From positions 96,755 through 160,754 of the forward strand of contig NZ_AUJK01000005.1 in the NCBI RefSeq assembly GCF_000424185.1: a DNA stretch of 64,000 nt. The letters are read 5' to 3'. Origin of the DNA: Prevotella sp. AGR2160. GTDB taxonomy: Bacteria > Bacteroidota > Bacteroidia > Bacteroidales > Bacteroidaceae. Within the stretch, counting starts at the first letter, position 1. Each line of letters starts with the position of its first letter. Below, piece after piece: positions 41,262 to 53,743 of this stretch. The notes below the pieces were generated by a model. That model did not search any database. It was given only the letters and a program-made list of their open reading frames with translations, and was not told the origin of the DNA. Position numbers and translations under genes: made by a program.

Positions 41262-43145
41262 TCATCCCAACAATCGAACCATTTCTGACTCTTTCAGAAT
41301 ACACAAAATCCGTTTACCGTCAGGAGTATAATTCATATTCGAACAGGAGAATAGTTGATTGACAAGATTCTCCATCTCTGCATTACTCAGAATCTGACCA
41401 TATGGTATGGCTGCCTGACGTGCCAGAGAGGAGGCCAGCGCCTCGAAGATCTCTTCCTTCACGGAAGTACCTTTCTCCACCGCTGCCGCCGACAGATCCT
41501 CCACCAGTCTGACGGGATTGAGACCTTCAATGCCTGCAGGGACTCCATTGACGGCAAAAGAGCCATCTCCCAGGTTGGAGAGGTCGAAGCCCAGATCATG
41601 CAGACCTTCGAGGATCTCATGCTCCACCGTCTGGTCTTTCACCCGGAGCGTGACGACCTCGGGGAAAAGGACTTTCTGCGTCTCCGCCGTATGCTGACGG
41701 AGCTGACGGAGATACTGCTCATCAAGAATCCGCTCATGGGCACGGTGCTGATCGATAATCATCAATCCACTCTTCACCGCAGTCATGATATAACGCCCCT
41801 TATACTGGTAATGGTCAGGAGCCTTATCACTAAGCAGAACAGCGGTGGCTGTCCGTTCCTCATCGGCAGGAGACGGCTGATCGTCATCCTTGCCCTGTCC
41901 GGTGGCCGACGACGTAAACAACTGTCCCACACTGGCGTCTTGGGAGACCGGAGAAAAGCCTTGTCCTCCCTGTCGTAGTCCTTCATAGAGTTGTTCCCAT
42001 TGGTCGGGGACCTCCGGCTGTGAAGTAGCCGGCGTGTCACGAAACGGATTATAACTGGGATTATACGCTACTTTCGGGGCCACCGCCCCACTCTGCGGAT
42101 CGTATACGGGAATCTCCGGCTTTCCCTCTGTATCGAAATCTATCGTCGGGACATCACTGAACATACCGACCGCCTCTTTCACAGCTGCAGAGAGAACCTG
42201 CCAGATGGCCTGCTCGTTCTCAAACTTGATTTCCGTCTTCGTAGGGTGGATATTCACATCGATATTCTTCGGATCCACATCAAAGTAAAGATAATAGGGC
42301 ACTTGCATTCCCTCTGGGACAAGACGTTCGAAAGCCGACATGACTGCCTTGTTGAAATACGGATGTTTCATATACCGTCCGTTGACAAAAAAGAACTGAT
42401 GGGCGTTCTTCTTCCGCGCTGACTCTGGCTTACCGACAAAGCCGCTGATCTTACAAAGGGAAGTTTCTACGGAGACATTGAGCAGATCCTGATTCATCTT
42501 CCTTCCAAAGAGATCAACGATACGTTGCCGACGGTTGCTCTGACGAAGATCATAAAGTTCCGTACCATTACTATGAAACGTGAAATGAATCTCCGGGTAG
42601 ACGAGGACGATACGTTCGAAAGCCGTGAGGATATTGTTCAGCTCCGTGGTATTCGACTTGAGAAACTTTCTCCGTGCAGGAACATTATAAAAGAGATTCT
42701 CTACCAGGAAATTACTGCCTACAGGACAAGACACCGGCTCCTGACCGACATACTTGCTGCCGGCTATCGTGAGCTGCGTGCCAATCTCCTGATTCGCCTG
42801 ACGCGTCTTCAGAATCACCTGGGCAACAGCTGCAATAGAGGCAAGAGCCTCTCCACGGAAGCCCATCGTATGAAGGTCAAAGAGATCGGAGGCCTGACGG
42901 ATCTTCGATGTGGCATGGCGCTCGAAACTCATACGGGCATCCGTCTCCGACATTCCTTTACCGTCATCAATGACCTGGATCGACGTACGGCCGGCATCAA
43001 CGACAAGCACGTGGATGGTCTTCGCCCCGGCATCAACGGCATTCTCCACCAATTCCTTGATGACGGAGGCCGGACGCTGGATCACCTCTCCCGCCGCGAT
43101 CTGATTGGCGACAGAATCGGGCAACAACTGTATGATATCACTCAT
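41262..43145 (-). CDS. mutL: DNA mismatch repair protein MutL
   Basis: A 627-residue GHKL ATPase that couples MutS mismatch recognition to downstream repair. The N-terminal motifs are complete: [11 protein letters not shown] (E31-N35), DGKGM at 61-65 and [10 protein letters not shown] at 95-104. A Pro/Gln-rich linker spans about 330-440 and the dimerisation domain ends the protein. Near 463-475 the sequence [12 protein letters not shown] resembles the MutL endonuclease motif DQHAxxERIxYE but with Arg at the alanine position. The later CPHGRP motif is replaced by NYTPDGKR. It is the last gene of the operon with the OstA-like and PPIase genes, 9 bases after the former. Confidence 0.96.
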   Translation of the reverse strand: MSDIIQLLPDSVANQIAAGEVIQRPASVIKELVENAVDAGAKTIHVLVVDAGRTSIQVIDDGKGMSETDARMSFERHATSKIRQASDLFDLHTMGFRGEALASIAAVAQVILKTRQANQEIGTQLTIAGSKYVGQEPVSCPVGSNFLVENLFYNVPARRKFLKSNTTELNNILTAFERIVLVYPEIHFTFHSNGTELYDLRQSNRRQRIVDLFGRKMNQDLLNVSVETSLCKISGFVGKPESARKKNAHQFFFVNGRYMKHPYFNKAVMSAFERLVPEGMQVPYYLYFDVDPKNIDVNIHPTKTEIKFENEQAIWQVLSAAVKEAVGMFSDVPTIDFDTEGKPEIPVYDPQSGAVAPKVAYNPSYNPFRDTPATSQPEVPDQWEQLYEGLRQGGQGFSPVSQDASVGQLFTSSATGQGKDDDQPSPADEERTATAVLLSDKAPDHYQYKGRYIMTAVKSGLMIIDQHRAHERILDEQYLRQLRQHTAETQKVLFPEVVTLRVKDQTVEHEILEGLHDLGFDLSNLGDGSFAVNGVPAGIEGLNPVRLVEDLSAAAVEKGTSVKEEIFEALASSLARQAAIPYGQILSNAEMENLVNQLFSCSNMNYTPDGKRILCILKESEMVRLLG

Positions 43146-43153
43146 AAATACAC

Positions 43154-44803
43154 TTATAATTTTTGTAATGGCGCCTCATGACGATGAATGATTGTCAAGC
43201 GCCCATTGCCCTTGCCCTTCCAGTTGAAGATATCATCCTTGTTCTTCGGACGAAGTTCCTCAAACCAGGCAAAATTGGGCAGATGATACTTATCAGGTGG
43301 AATCTGAGAGATCGGATAGAGCGTTCCTGTGGACTTCGGTGCCCAGATCTTCTCCAACTTCTGATGTGAATCAATAAACATACGCATGGTGTCCGTCTCC
43401 AGGTAGTTCAGGCCGACAAGTGACGAGTCCTTGTCATTCTGAGGATAATAGACACTCCGCACATTTCCGACCGCCTCCGTCTCACGGATCTTTCCCTTAA
43501 CAAAATAGGCATGCATGACCTTTGAAGTCAACTGATTATAATGTTGACCGTCCGGCATCTTCTCCACCGATAAGGCCTGACCGATGACATCAGCACGACG
43601 CACGGTAGAGTCCTGCAACCAGATCTTCATCCTTTCCCCAAGAATCTGGCGGTTGTCACTCCATGCGATAGGATCCCCGTAGAGAATGGCACAAGTATCG
43701 CGCGTGTTAAAGACCATCGAGTCACAGATAGCCTGGACATCACGCCGAAAGGCCTGTACCTTGTGATAGGCATGGATCTTACGATACATCGAGTCGGTAT
43801 TGATATGGAACGTATAGATCTTCATGGAGTCGGAATGGGCATAAAGGGTATCCTTCTGAGAGAAATCCATCGCCACCGGACGACGGGTGGCAAAGCCACG
43901 CCCGGTTCGCTCATGATAGCGGAGAATGCCACAATTCAAGGCCTGCTTGTTCTTGTAGTCAACGAAATGCACGTTTCCCGTGGCCCAACTCAATCCGTTC
44001 TTGACATAGTTCAGCGTATCGGCGACAATCTTTTTCTTGCCGTCAATAATCGTAGAACGTCCATAAAGCTGTGCCTGGTTGGTCCGGGTATTGAAAAAAC
44101 CATTGGACGTCTCTATCGTACTCGTTTTCGTAATGATCCGAGAACCGGGACCGACTACGTGGGCACGGGAGCGAAGGACATCATAATATAAGGTATCGGT
44201 AGTGATAGTACGACCGGGACTGCGGAGATGTACCTTATAATAGAACACGGCATTACGGGTATCAGTATGGTATTCTCCCCAGTCAGAGCTGAGATGATCC
44301 CTGCCATCCACAAGACGACCGCCATCGAAGAAATAGGCGATGTTATACATCCGGTCGAAGTTCAGGCTGTCGGTATAGAGCACCTGGTTGTGGTGATGGA
44401 GCACAACATTCTTGCGTGCCGTCATCATCTGACCAGCGCCATCATAGGTGGCCCGGTCACAACGCAGGGAAAGCAAATTCCCTTCATGATAATACACATG
44501 TCCGAAAGCTCTTACAGAGTTAGACTCTTGAAAGTAATAGGCACTGTCACACGACAACCTCTTATTGCCTTGACGGAAGGCGACATGACCTTTCACGATC
44601 TGAGCGCCGGGAACGGCACCAAACTGATCATAACTCAACTCGTCGGCATGGAGGAGATAGACTCGCTCATCCGATTTCTTACGTCTCTCATGATGCGGAG
44701 CCGCATAGACAGAGACGACAAGAAACAAAAAAACGCATAGACCCGCTATCGCAGCGAATCTATGCTGATGTATTTTTAATGTTACAAAAATATGAAAAAT
44801 CAT
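43154..44803 (-). CDS. OstA-like LPS transport/assembly protein
   Basis: A 549-residue exported protein with an N-terminal hydrophobic segment (about 14-34). Its repeated short strands ([62 protein letters not shown]) are characteristic of the OstA/LptA jellyroll. This longer Bacteroidetes version has several OstA-like segments and probably helps move LPS across the periplasm or belongs to the LptD partner set. The start codon overlaps the stop of the upstream PPIase gene by one base (TAATG), a sign of translational coupling. Confidence 0.85.
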   Translation of the reverse strand: MIFHIFVTLKIHQHRFAAIAGLCVFLFLVVSVYAAPHHERRKKSDERVYLLHADELSYDQFGAVPGAQIVKGHVAFRQGNKRLSCDSAYYFQESNSVRAFGHVYYHEGNLLSLRCDRATYDGAGQMMTARKNVVLHHHNQVLYTDSLNFDRMYNIAYFFDGGRLVDGRDHLSSDWGEYHTDTRNAVFYYKVHLRSPGRTITTDTLYYDVLRSRAHVVGPGSRIITKTSTIETSNGFFNTRTNQAQLYGRSTIIDGKKKIVADTLNYVKNGLSWATGNVHFVDYKNKQALNCGILRYHERTGRGFATRRPVAMDFSQKDTLYAHSDSMKIYTFHINTDSMYRKIHAYHKVQAFRRDVQAICDSMVFNTRDTCAILYGDPIAWSDNRQILGERMKIWLQDSTVRRADVIGQALSVEKMPDGQHYNQLTSKVMHAYFVKGKIRETEAVGNVRSVYYPQNDKDSSLVGLNYLETDTMRMFIDSHQKLEKIWAPKSTGTLYPISQIPPDKYHLPNFAWFEELRPKNKDDIFNWKGKGNGRLTIIHRHEAPLQKL

Positions 44804-46275
44804 TATTTAATCCAACCTTCGTATTCGTAATTACAATTCTTAAAACTATCGTCCATCCGAACATACGTATGTTTGATCTTGTCCACTACCCAGTCGTGGA
44901 GCACCTTCTCCTTCTCCTTGGCCTCAACGATATCTTTCAACGTTTGAAAATCCTCGGAAAGAGTGGCACGGTGACCGTCGACTCGGTCTTTCAGCTTGAC
45001 AATAGCGCAGGTCGTCTTACCACGACTGTCGATCATCTCAAAAGCCTGGGAGACCTCACCGACCTTTAACGTGTCGACAACACGGGCGATCTCCGTTGGC
45101 AGATCCTTCATCTGGAAACGGGATGTACGGGAATTGGAGGAACTATTGACCATCAGACCGTGATTGTTCTTCGTATCTTTGTCATCGGAGACATAGACAG
45201 CAGCATCCTCAAAAGAAAACTTTTTATTGCGGATGTCATCAGCAATGGAATCGAGACGATAGATGCCGGCATCGATAGCCTCGGGAGAGACCTTCGGCTT
45301 CAACAGGATATGACGGACTTTGATCTTATCGCCGCGCTTGTCAATGAGCTGAATGATATGATAGCCGTATTCACTCTCTACGATCTTTGAGATTTTCTTC
45401 GGATCAGTGAGGTTAAAAGCCACGGCAGCAAAGGCGGGATCAAGCATGCCTCGACCGACATAATCCATCTCACCACCCTGACGGGCACTACCGGGATCCT
45501 CACTATAAAGTCGGGCAAGCGTGGAAAAAGTCGTCTCTCCCTTATTGATACGGTCCGTAAAATCACGTAGCTCATCCTTGACACGGTTGATCTCCGTCTG
45601 AGGAATCTTCGGATGCTGGGCGATCAACTCTACCTCCACCTCTGTGGGTACAAAAGGCAGGGAATCCTGAGGGAGGTTCCGGAAATAATCACGGACCTGG
45701 GACGGCGTCACCTTCACATTCTCTACAAGTTTCTGACGCATCTTCTGAATCAACTGGCGATTCTTGAAATCGTCATGCATGGACTGACGGATCTTCGTGA
45801 TGCTCATCTTCCGATATTCCTCCAGCTTCTCACGGGAACCAACCATCTGTACCCAGTAGTTGATCTGTTCGTCAATACCTTGGGAGATCTCACTCTCACT
45901 GACCTGAATACTGTCCAGGGCAGCCTGATGAAGGAAGAGTTTCTGTACGGCAAGTTGCTCGGGGATCTCACAGTCCGGATCACCTTTATATTTAATCCCC
46001 TCGGCCTCACTCTGCAGGCGCGTCATCTCTATATCCGACTTCAGAATAGCCTCATCACCAACAACCCATTCTACAGCGTCAATGACGGAATTCGGATTGA
46101 CAAGTGCCGAAGAGTCGACAGACACGGCTGTCTTGGCAGCAGTGTCCGTTACTGACGAGTCGGGCACTGCAAATGACAGAGCTGCCGACGGATGAACGCC
46201 AGAGGCAAAGAGGGCGCCGGAGACCAAGCACACGGAGAACCCAAAGAGAAGCTTTGTTGCTGATTTCATTGACAA
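44803..46275 (-). CDS. SurA-like periplasmic peptidylprolyl isomerase
   Basis: A 490-residue periplasmic chaperone with a signal peptide, an N-terminal SurA-type helical domain (VVGDEAILKSDIEMTRLQSEAEG near 70-93) and two parvulin-like domains: about 215-325 (FSTLARLYSEDPGSARQGGEMDYVGRGML) and about 330-440 (VRHILLKPKVSPEAIDAG). It folds outer-membrane beta-barrel proteins. Its neighbours (a second PPIase and OstA-like) fit outer-membrane biogenesis. It starts 6 bases after the stop of the other PPIase gene. Confidence 0.9.
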   Translation of the reverse strand: MSMKSATKLLFGFSVCLVSGALFASGVHPSAALSFAVPDSSVTDTAAKTAVSVDSSALVNPNSVIDAVEWVVGDEAILKSDIEMTRLQSEAEGIKYKGDPDCEIPEQLAVQKLFLHQAALDSIQVSESEISQGIDEQINYWVQMVGSREKLEEYRKMSITKIRQSMHDDFKNRQLIQKMRQKLVENVKVTPSQVRDYFRNLPQDSLPFVPTEVEVELIAQHPKIPQTEINRVKDELRDFTDRINKGETTFSTLARLYSEDPGSARQGGEMDYVGRGMLDPAFAAVAFNLTDPKKISKIVESEYGYHIIQLIDKRGDKIKVRHILLKPKVSPEAIDAGIYRLDSIADDIRNKKFSFEDAAVYVSDDKDTKNNHGLMVNSSSNSRTSRFQMKDLPTEIARVVDTLKVGEVSQAFEMIDSRGKTTCAIVKLKDRVDGHRATLSEDFQTLKDIVEAKEKEKVLHDWVVDKIKHTYVRMDDSFKNCNYEYEGWIK

Positions 46276-46281
46276 ATCGCT

Positions 46282-47712
46282 TTAATGCTTATTGACTGTG
46301 GCAAGAACTTGTTCGTTAACTTCCACAGGATATTTCTTTCGAAGGGCTTTCACCCATTCTTTTTCCAATACATTCTGGTAGTCGCTGACGACCTGGGCGC
46401 GGACATCCTCGTAACACTCCGGGCCTTTCTTCAACAGTTTACCATAGGTCGCATCAATAGGATAATCCTTCATCGACCGGAATGTGGTATCTTTATGGAA
46501 CACCTGCTTGTCGACAACACCATTATCACCCTCCTTGAAGATACCTTTCTCCACACGGATACGAATGATGGAGTCGTTGTTGAAAGTCTTGCGAAGGATA
46601 TCGGCCCACTGATCGAAAGGATGCCCTTTCACACTGTCACGGACCCGCTCCACATCAGCGGCATCCTTCACATGATAAGCGATACCCTTAAAGTGTGGAC
46701 CATCAGTCCAGCGGTATTGTTTCTTATGTTTCTTATAATATTTTGCCAGACCCTGCTCGTCCTTGGCGGCCTTGTCCCACACAAGACGGTTGCTCATCTC
46801 ATAGAGCAACAGACCATCGTGATATTCCTGAAAAAGATATTTCAGATTACTGTCCTTGGCAGCAAGTTCCTGAGCACGACCATCCAGAAAATCCTCGCGG
46901 TCCACTCCCTTTGCCTTGGCCAAAGAGTCAATATTTTCTTTGGCAATGACATCACGAAGATGGCGTGCTTCGATAAATTGATGAATGTCTGCTCTCACTG
47001 AGTCATAGGGGAAAAAATCCTGATGATCCTCCAGACGGATGATATGCCAGCCGGCAGCCGAAAGGACAGGCTTGCTCGTCTGACCTTTTTTCATCGACCA
47101 TACCGTATTCTCAAACTCCGGAAATGTCTGTCCCTTGGCGATCAACGGCATCAGACCACCCTTTGAGGCAGTACTCGGATCCTGCGAATATTTCTTCGCA
47201 AGAGCAGCGAAATCACTACCCTTCTTTTGAAGGACGGCATAGATAGAATCTATACGGGCCTTGATCTCGTTCTGTTGATCTTTTGTGGCACGCTGGGGTA
47301 CCATGAGAAAGATATGCCGAACCTTCATCAGGCCACCATTATCATTGATACGGTCGGCCGTCTGATGATAAATCTTCTGTGCCTCACGCTCTACATCAGC
47401 TGCTGTGACAAAAGAAGAGAGCAACTGTTGGTCGCGATAGCTGTGATATTCTTTTTGAAAAGATGTCAAGGTATCAAGATGGGCGTCAAGAGCAGCCTGG
47501 ACCTTCAATTTATAATTGACAAAAAGGTCAACATACTCACCGACCGTCTTCTTGTCGATGACACCCTCGGTATTATTCTTGTTATATGAATATTCAAACT
47601 CAGAACGACTGACGGGCTTGCCGGCAATGGTCATCACCACAGGGTCGTTTTGAGCAGAAACCATGCCCCCAGAAAGGAGCATGGCTGCTAACAAAAGATA
47701 GATTCTCTTCAT
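46282..47712 (-). CDS. Peptidylprolyl isomerase (PpiC/parvulin family)
   Basis: A 476-residue exported protein, signal peptide ending GMVSAQ near 21. One parvulin domain is clear at about 125-235 (KVRHIFLMVPQRATKDQQNEI, KKYSQDPSTASKGGLMPLIAKG, SAAGWHIIRLEDHQ). The remaining C-terminal half is a helical chaperone-like region that lacks a second clear parvulin core. It probably works with the adjacent SurA-like protein on outer-membrane protein folding. It is upstream of and nearly abuts that gene, and lies 42 bases after guaB. Confidence 0.9.
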   Translation of the reverse strand: MKRIYLLLAAMLLSGGMVSAQNDPVVMTIAGKPVSRSEFEYSYNKNNTEGVIDKKTVGEYVDLFVNYKLKVQAALDAHLDTLTSFQKEYHSYRDQQLLSSFVTAADVEREAQKIYHQTADRINDNGGLMKVRHIFLMVPQRATKDQQNEIKARIDSIYAVLQKKGSDFAALAKKYSQDPSTASKGGLMPLIAKGQTFPEFENTVWSMKKGQTSKPVLSAAGWHIIRLEDHQDFFPYDSVRADIHQFIEARHLRDVIAKENIDSLAKAKGVDREDFLDGRAQELAAKDSNLKYLFQEYHDGLLLYEMSNRLVWDKAAKDEQGLAKYYKKHKKQYRWTDGPHFKGIAYHVKDAADVERVRDSVKGHPFDQWADILRKTFNNDSIIRIRVEKGIFKEGDNGVVDKQVFHKDTTFRSMKDYPIDATYGKLLKKGPECYEDVRAQVVSDYQNVLEKEWVKALRKKYPVEVNEQVLATVNKH

Positions 47713-47754
47713 TTTTCGTCTTATTCCGATATGAAGGTGACAACAACGTCACAC

Positions 47755-49248
<1,494 letters not shown>

Positions 49249-49265
49249 TTAAAATTTATTGCGTG

Positions 49266-49273
49266 CAAATTTA
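49266..49273 (-). promoter_or_regulatory. -7 promoter element for guaB
   Basis: TAAATTTG followed by C on the minus strand, 27 bases before the guaB ATG. Confidence 0.6.
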
Positions 49274-49357
49274 CTCATTTTTTTTCAAACAGGCGTCCTT
49301 TTCCATTCTCCTTTAAATGTATTTAACGGTATAAGAGGACGTTGCCAAACAGGTCTC

Positions 49358-51592
49358 TTAGTTAGCCTGTTCGGAGAGGAACTTGATACGGACAAGACGG
49401 ATCTCATCCTCCGTATAGTCTCCTCCTAGTTCTTCAACAGCTGTATCGAGATCATCGGTCTCCGACTCCATGAAATAATCATAGATATCATCGACATGAT
49501 CATCATCCATCACATCATCAATGAAATAGTCGATATTGATTTTCGTTCCACTGTATACAATGGCTTCTATCTCATCGAGGAGCTCTTCAAACTCCAACCC
49601 TTTGGCCTCTGCAATATCATCGAGAGGAATCTGGCGGTCAATAGCCTGGATGATCTGCACCTTCAGCATACTCTTCTTGGCAACTGTACGCACTCGCAGT
49701 TCCTCCGGACGCTCAATGTCATTCTCCTGACAGTATTTCTTGATAAGTTCGATGAACTTCTTTCCGTAACGTTTGGACTTTCCGGCACCCACGCCCTGGA
49801 TTTGCTGCAACTCCTGCAGGTTGACAGGATACATCGTCGCCATCTGCTCCAAAGACACATCCTGGAAAATAACATACGGAGGAAGACCCGCTTTGCGGGC
49901 CTCATCACGGCGCAGGTCCTTCAACATCTTAAAGAGAACGCCGTCCAGCGCGTCTGTAGCACCATCTCCGGTTGTTTCCCGAGGCCCATCATCCTTATAT
50001 TCATGATCCTCCACAATCTGGAACGAGGTGGGCTTCTTAATAAACTGACGACCGGCGGATGTGAGTTTCAACAGACCGTAGTTTTCCACATCTTTCTTCA
50101 GATAACCGGCAATCAGAGCTTGTCGGATAACAGGATTCCACAGTTTGTCATTCTCATCTTCTCCCGCACCGAACTCCTCCAGCTCATCATGATGGTGAGA
50201 GACAATATTGTCTGTGGCTCGTCCTTTCACAAAATCAATGATATAGTCCTGACGGAAATTCTCCTTCACGGCAGCGACAGCCTTCAACACGATCAGCAAT
50301 AACTTCCCGGCTTCGATCTTCTTCTTCGGATGGAGACAGTTGTCACAATTACCACAGTTATCTTTCGGATATTCCTCACCGAAATAATGCAGGAGCATCT
50401 TCCTACGACATACTGACGACTCCGCATAGGCTGCCGTCTCAGCGAGAAGTTGACGACCAATATCCTGCTCAGCAACAGGCTTGCCCTCCATGAACTTCTC
50501 CAACTTTTTCAGATCGTTATAACTGTAGAAAGCAATGCAAATTCCTTCACCGCCATCACGACCGGCACGGCCTGTCTCCTGGTAATAGCCTTCCAGGCTC
50601 TTGGGAATATCATAATGGATGACAAAACGCACGTCAGGCTTGTCAATACCCATACCGAAGGCAATGGTTGCCACGATGACATCGATACGCTCCATGAGGA
50701 AGTCATCCTGTGTCTGTGAACGTGTCGCGGAGTCAAGACCGGCATGATATGGTGCCGCCTTGATATCATTGACTTTCAACACCTCCGCCAATTCCTCCAC
50801 CTTCTTGCGTGACAGACAGTAGATAATGCCACTCTTTCCTGGATGCTGCTTGATGAACTTGACGATCTGCGTATCAATATCTTTCGTCTTATTGCGTACT
50901 TCATAGTAGAGATTAGGACGGTTGAAAGAGCTCTTGAACTCTTTGGCTTCAGGAATACCAAGCGTTTTCTTGATATCCGAACGCACCTTGTCGGTTGCCG
51001 TTGCCGTCAACGCAATGATCGGCGCACGGCCGAGGATATCCACGGCCTTACGGATATTCCGGTATTCAGGACGGAAATCGTGGCCCCACTCAGAGATACA
51101 ATGAGCCTCATCAACGGCATAAAAGGAGATCTTCACATCCAGAAGGAAAGAGAACTTCACCCGCTTCACCGTCACCGTGTTACCATTCTCATCTTTTTCC
51201 TCCTCTTCCTTCAACAATGACTCAGGAGCCACATACAACAGTTTGGTATGTCCACTGAGCACGTCAGCCTTTACACGCTCGATCTCTGCCTTGTTGAGGG
51301 AGGAGTTGAGATAATGGGCCACACCGGGGACCTCACTCATGCCGTTGATGACATCGACCTGATTCTTCATCAGGGCAATCAACGGAGAGATGACGATGGC
51401 CATACCGTCCATGATCAGGGACGGCAACTGGTAACAGAGACTCTTTCCTCCTCCGGTAGGCATGAGTACGAACGTGTCGTTACCAGCCATCAGGTTCTTG
51501 ATAATCGTCTCCTGGTCACCTTTAAACTTGTCAAAGCCGAAATAGTGTTTCAGTTGCTGTGTAAGATTGATATCTTGTGCCATAATTGCCAC
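49358..51592 (-). CDS. recQ: ATP-dependent DNA helicase RecQ
   Basis: A 744-residue 3'-5' SF2 helicase for recombination and fork repair. Walker A MPTGGGKS is at 44-51, DEAH (AVDEAHCISEWGHDFR) near 155-170, and the RecQ zinc site CRRKMLLHYFGE with CGNCDNC near 395-420. An RQC winged helix and an HRDC domain (about 575-635, QIQGVGAGKSKRYGKKFI) follow. An extra acidic C-terminal extension of about 100 residues (YFIDDVMDDDHVDDIYDYFMESETDD) goes beyond the E. coli protein (609 residues). ATG codons at 51592 and 51583 (residue 4) are both possible. It is downstream of clpX. Confidence 0.95.
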   Translation of the reverse strand: MAIMAQDINLTQQLKHYFGFDKFKGDQETIIKNLMAGNDTFVLMPTGGGKSLCYQLPSLIMDGMAIVISPLIALMKNQVDVINGMSEVPGVAHYLNSSLNKAEIERVKADVLSGHTKLLYVAPESLLKEEEEKDENGNTVTVKRVKFSFLLDVKISFYAVDEAHCISEWGHDFRPEYRNIRKAVDILGRAPIIALTATATDKVRSDIKKTLGIPEAKEFKSSFNRPNLYYEVRNKTKDIDTQIVKFIKQHPGKSGIIYCLSRKKVEELAEVLKVNDIKAAPYHAGLDSATRSQTQDDFLMERIDVIVATIAFGMGIDKPDVRFVIHYDIPKSLEGYYQETGRAGRDGGEGICIAFYSYNDLKKLEKFMEGKPVAEQDIGRQLLAETAAYAESSVCRRKMLLHYFGEEYPKDNCGNCDNCLHPKKKIEAGKLLLIVLKAVAAVKENFRQDYIIDFVKGRATDNIVSHHHDELEEFGAGEDENDKLWNPVIRQALIAGYLKKDVENYGLLKLTSAGRQFIKKPTSFQIVEDHEYKDDGPRETTGDGATDALDGVLFKMLKDLRRDEARKAGLPPYVIFQDVSLEQMATMYPVNLQELQQIQGVGAGKSKRYGKKFIELIKKYCQENDIERPEELRVRTVAKKSMLKVQIIQAIDRQIPLDDIAEAKGLEFEELLDEIEAIVYSGTKINIDYFIDDVMDDDHVDDIYDYFMESETDDLDTAVEELGGDYTEDEIRLVRIKFLSEQAN

Positions 51593-51617
51593 ATTGGTTC
51601 CTTAGTTTGTTGTCAAA

Positions 51618-51648
51618 GGAAGGTGCCGCGAGGGGGGGGGCACCTTCC
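51618..51648 (-). terminator. Hairpin between clpX and recQ
   Basis: Perfect 10-bp arms GGAAGGTGCC and GGCACCTTCC enclose a loop containing nine consecutive C residues on the minus strand. Only three T residues follow, so it may attenuate rather than stop transcription into recQ. Confidence 0.6.
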
Positions 51649-51656
51649 CGAAAAGG

Positions 51657-52904
51657 TTATGCCGACTGCTGCAGTTTCTGCAGGTTGGCTTTGTCGACTT
51701 GCTGCTTGGCATAGTCGAGGGTTACCTCAAATTTCTTTGCCCTGGAAGATGGTTTCTCGTACATCGCATCGATCATGATAGCCTCAACGATGGAACGGAG
51801 TCCACGGGCACCAAGTTTATACTCCAAAGCTTTATCCACGATAAAATCAAGAGCCTCCTCCTTAAAAGTAAGCTGAATACCATCCATAGCAAACAGTTTC
51901 TCATACTGACGGAGAATAGAGTTCTTCGGTTCCACGAGGATACGACGCAAGGCCGTACGGTCCAAAGGCTGCAGATAGGTCAGCACGGGAAGGCGACCGA
52001 TCAGCTCGGGGATAAGTCCGAAGGACTTCAGATCCTGTGGGAGGATATATTTCATCAGATCACCGGTATCGATCTTCCGTACGTTCTGCACACTCTGATA
52101 ACCAACGGTATGGGTGTTCAGACGCTGAGCGATCTTCCTTTCTATTCCATCAAAGGCGCCGCCGCAGATAAAGAGGATATTCTTGGTATCGACAACGGTA
52201 TATTCCTGATCAGGATGTTTGCGACCTCCCTTTGGAGGAACATTGACCTTCGTACCCTCCAGGAGTTTCAGCATGGCCTGCTGCACACCCTCTCCGCTGA
52301 CATCGCGCGTGATCGACGGGTTGTCACTTTTTCGTGCGATCTTATCGATCTCATCGACAAAGACGATACCCCGCTCGGCTGCCGCCACATTATAATCAGC
52401 AGCCTGAAGCAAACGGGAGAGGATACTCTCTACGTCCTCACCGACATAACCGGCCTCCGTGAATACCGTGGCATCAACGATGGTGAAGGGAACATGGAGG
52501 AGTTTGGCAATGGTACGGGCCAGAAGGGTCTTTCCTGTTCCCGTCTGACCAACCATAATGATATTACTCTTCTCGATCTCCACACCGTCGTCATCCTTCG
52601 GCTGAGCGAGACGTTTATAATGATTATAGACGGCAACGGAAAGATGACGCTTGGCATCATCCTGACCGATAACATACTGGTCCAGATAAGCCTTGATCTC
52701 CTTCGGTTTGGGAACCTTCTTCAGATCCACCTCTTCTACTTCTCCCTTCGACTTCTTACCAGGAGCATCAAGAACCCCTGCCTGCTGACAGATCTGATAA
52801 GCCTGCTGAGCGCACTGCTCACAGATGAAGCCATTCAGACCGGAGATCAGGATCTTCACCTGACTCTCGTCGCGACCACAGAAGCTACATGTTTTTTTAG
52901 CCAT
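51657..52904 (-). CDS. clpX: ATP-dependent Clp protease ATP-binding subunit ClpX
   Basis: A 415-residue AAA+ unfoldase that feeds substrates into ClpP. The N-terminal zinc-binding domain has C6, C9, C28 and C31. Walker [12 protein letters not shown] lies near 116-126 and Walker [12 protein letters not shown] near 180-190. The ClpP-docking IGF loop appears as TVGYQ near 270. Length is normal. It starts 14 bases after the clpP stop and shares the clpP transcript. Confidence 0.97.
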   Translation of the reverse strand: MAKKTCSFCGRDESQVKILISGLNGFICEQCAQQAYQICQQAGVLDAPGKKSKGEVEEVDLKKVPKPKEIKAYLDQYVIGQDDAKRHLSVAVYNHYKRLAQPKDDDGVEIEKSNIIMVGQTGTGKTLLARTIAKLLHVPFTIVDATVFTEAGYVGEDVESILSRLLQAADYNVAAAERGIVFVDEIDKIARKSDNPSITRDVSGEGVQQAMLKLLEGTKVNVPPKGGRKHPDQEYTVVDTKNILFICGGAFDGIERKIAQRLNTHTVGYQSVQNVRKIDTGDLMKYILPQDLKSFGLIPELIGRLPVLTYLQPLDRTALRRILVEPKNSILRQYEKLFAMDGIQLTFKEEALDFIVDKALEYKLGARGLRSIVEAIMIDAMYEKPSSRAKKFEVTLDYAKQQVDKANLQKLQQSA

Positions 52905-52918
52905 TGTATCTATTCTCC

Positions 52919-53587
52919 TTATTTCTTACGCGTCAGCACCTGATCAATCATGCCATAAGCCTTGGCCTCCTCGGCAGTCATCCAGTAGTTACGGTCACTA
53001 TCCTGATAGACCTTATCATAAGGCTGATGAGAATGATCGGAGATGATGGTGTAGAGTTCTTTCTTGAACTTCAGAATCTCCTTGGCCTCTATCTCGATAT
53101 CGGAAGCCTGTCCCTGCACGCCACCGAGCGGCTGATGGATCATCACGCGGCTGTGAGGCAGGGCGGAGCGCTTACCTTCCTGACCGGCAACGAGGAGGAC
53201 GGCAGCCATGGAAGCGGCCATACCCGTACAGATCGTAGCGACATCAGAAGTGATGAACTGCATGGTATCGTAGATACCGAGGCCGGCCGTAACGCTACCG
53301 CCGGGGGAGTTAATATAGATCGACACATCCTTACCGGGGTCCGTAGAGTCCAGATACAGGAGCTGTGCCTGGAGCGTATTTGCCGTATAGTCGTCAATCT
53401 CCGTACCCAGGAAGATGATGCGGTCCATCATCAGACGGGAGAAAACATCCATCTGCGTCACATTAAGCTGACGCTCCTCAAGGATATACGGGTTGAGATA
53501 CTGCTGCTGTGCCTTGACGACATCGTCAAGCACCATGCCATTCATTCCCAGTTTCTGGGTGGCATATTTTCTAAAATCGTTATTCAT
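52919..53587 (-). CDS. clpP: ATP-dependent Clp protease proteolytic subunit ClpP
   Basis: A 222-residue serine protease that forms the two-ring Clp barrel. The catalytic triad is visible as S126 ([11 protein letters not shown]), H151 ([10 protein letters not shown]) and D198 (DSDRNYWM). The N-terminus is about 20 residues longer than in E. coli, and processing could remove part of it. It is upstream of clpX in the classic tig-clpP-clpX order. Its promoter lies inside an exact inverted repeat (53645-53712). Confidence 0.97.
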   Translation of the reverse strand: MNNDFRKYATQKLGMNGMVLDDVVKAQQQYLNPYILEERQLNVTQMDVFSRLMMDRIIFLGTEIDDYTANTLQAQLLYLDSTDPGKDVSIYINSPGGSVTAGLGIYDTMQFITSDVATICTGMAASMAAVLLVAGQEGKRSALPHSRVMIHQPLGGVQGQASDIEIEAKEILKFKKELYTIISDHSHQPYDKVYQDSDRNYWMTAEEAKAYGMIDQVLTRKK

Positions 53588-53644
53588 GTAAGTTCCTTTT
53601 CTTTTTATTTTAGGGATGTTTGATATACCTTTCGAAGACGAAAA

Positions 53645-53712
53645 GAGAGGTTATCGACCTCTTCTTCTTCATTCGTAGGAACAAAGATAATAAAAAAAGT
53701 CGATAACCTCTC
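53645..53712. repeat. Exact 14-bp inverted repeat flanking the clpP promoter
   Basis: GAGAGGTTATCGAC (53645-53658) and GTCGATAACCTCTC (53699-53712) are perfect complements, 40 bases apart. The clpP -7 element lies between them. One arm would fall near -30 and the other in the transcribed leader. Confidence 0.8.
53682..53689 (-). promoter_or_regulatory. -7 promoter element for clpP-clpX
   Basis: TATCTTTG on the minus strand, about 95 bases before the clpP ATG, within the gap that follows tig. Confidence 0.6.
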
Positions 53713-53743
53713 AGAAAAAGAAGTTTTTTTGCTATTTTTTTTC

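Noticed and set aside
51618..51648. G9 homopolymer as a phase-variation tract
   Set aside because: It lies in the loop of an intergenic hairpin between clpX and recQ, not in a coding or promoter element, so length change would have little direct effect.
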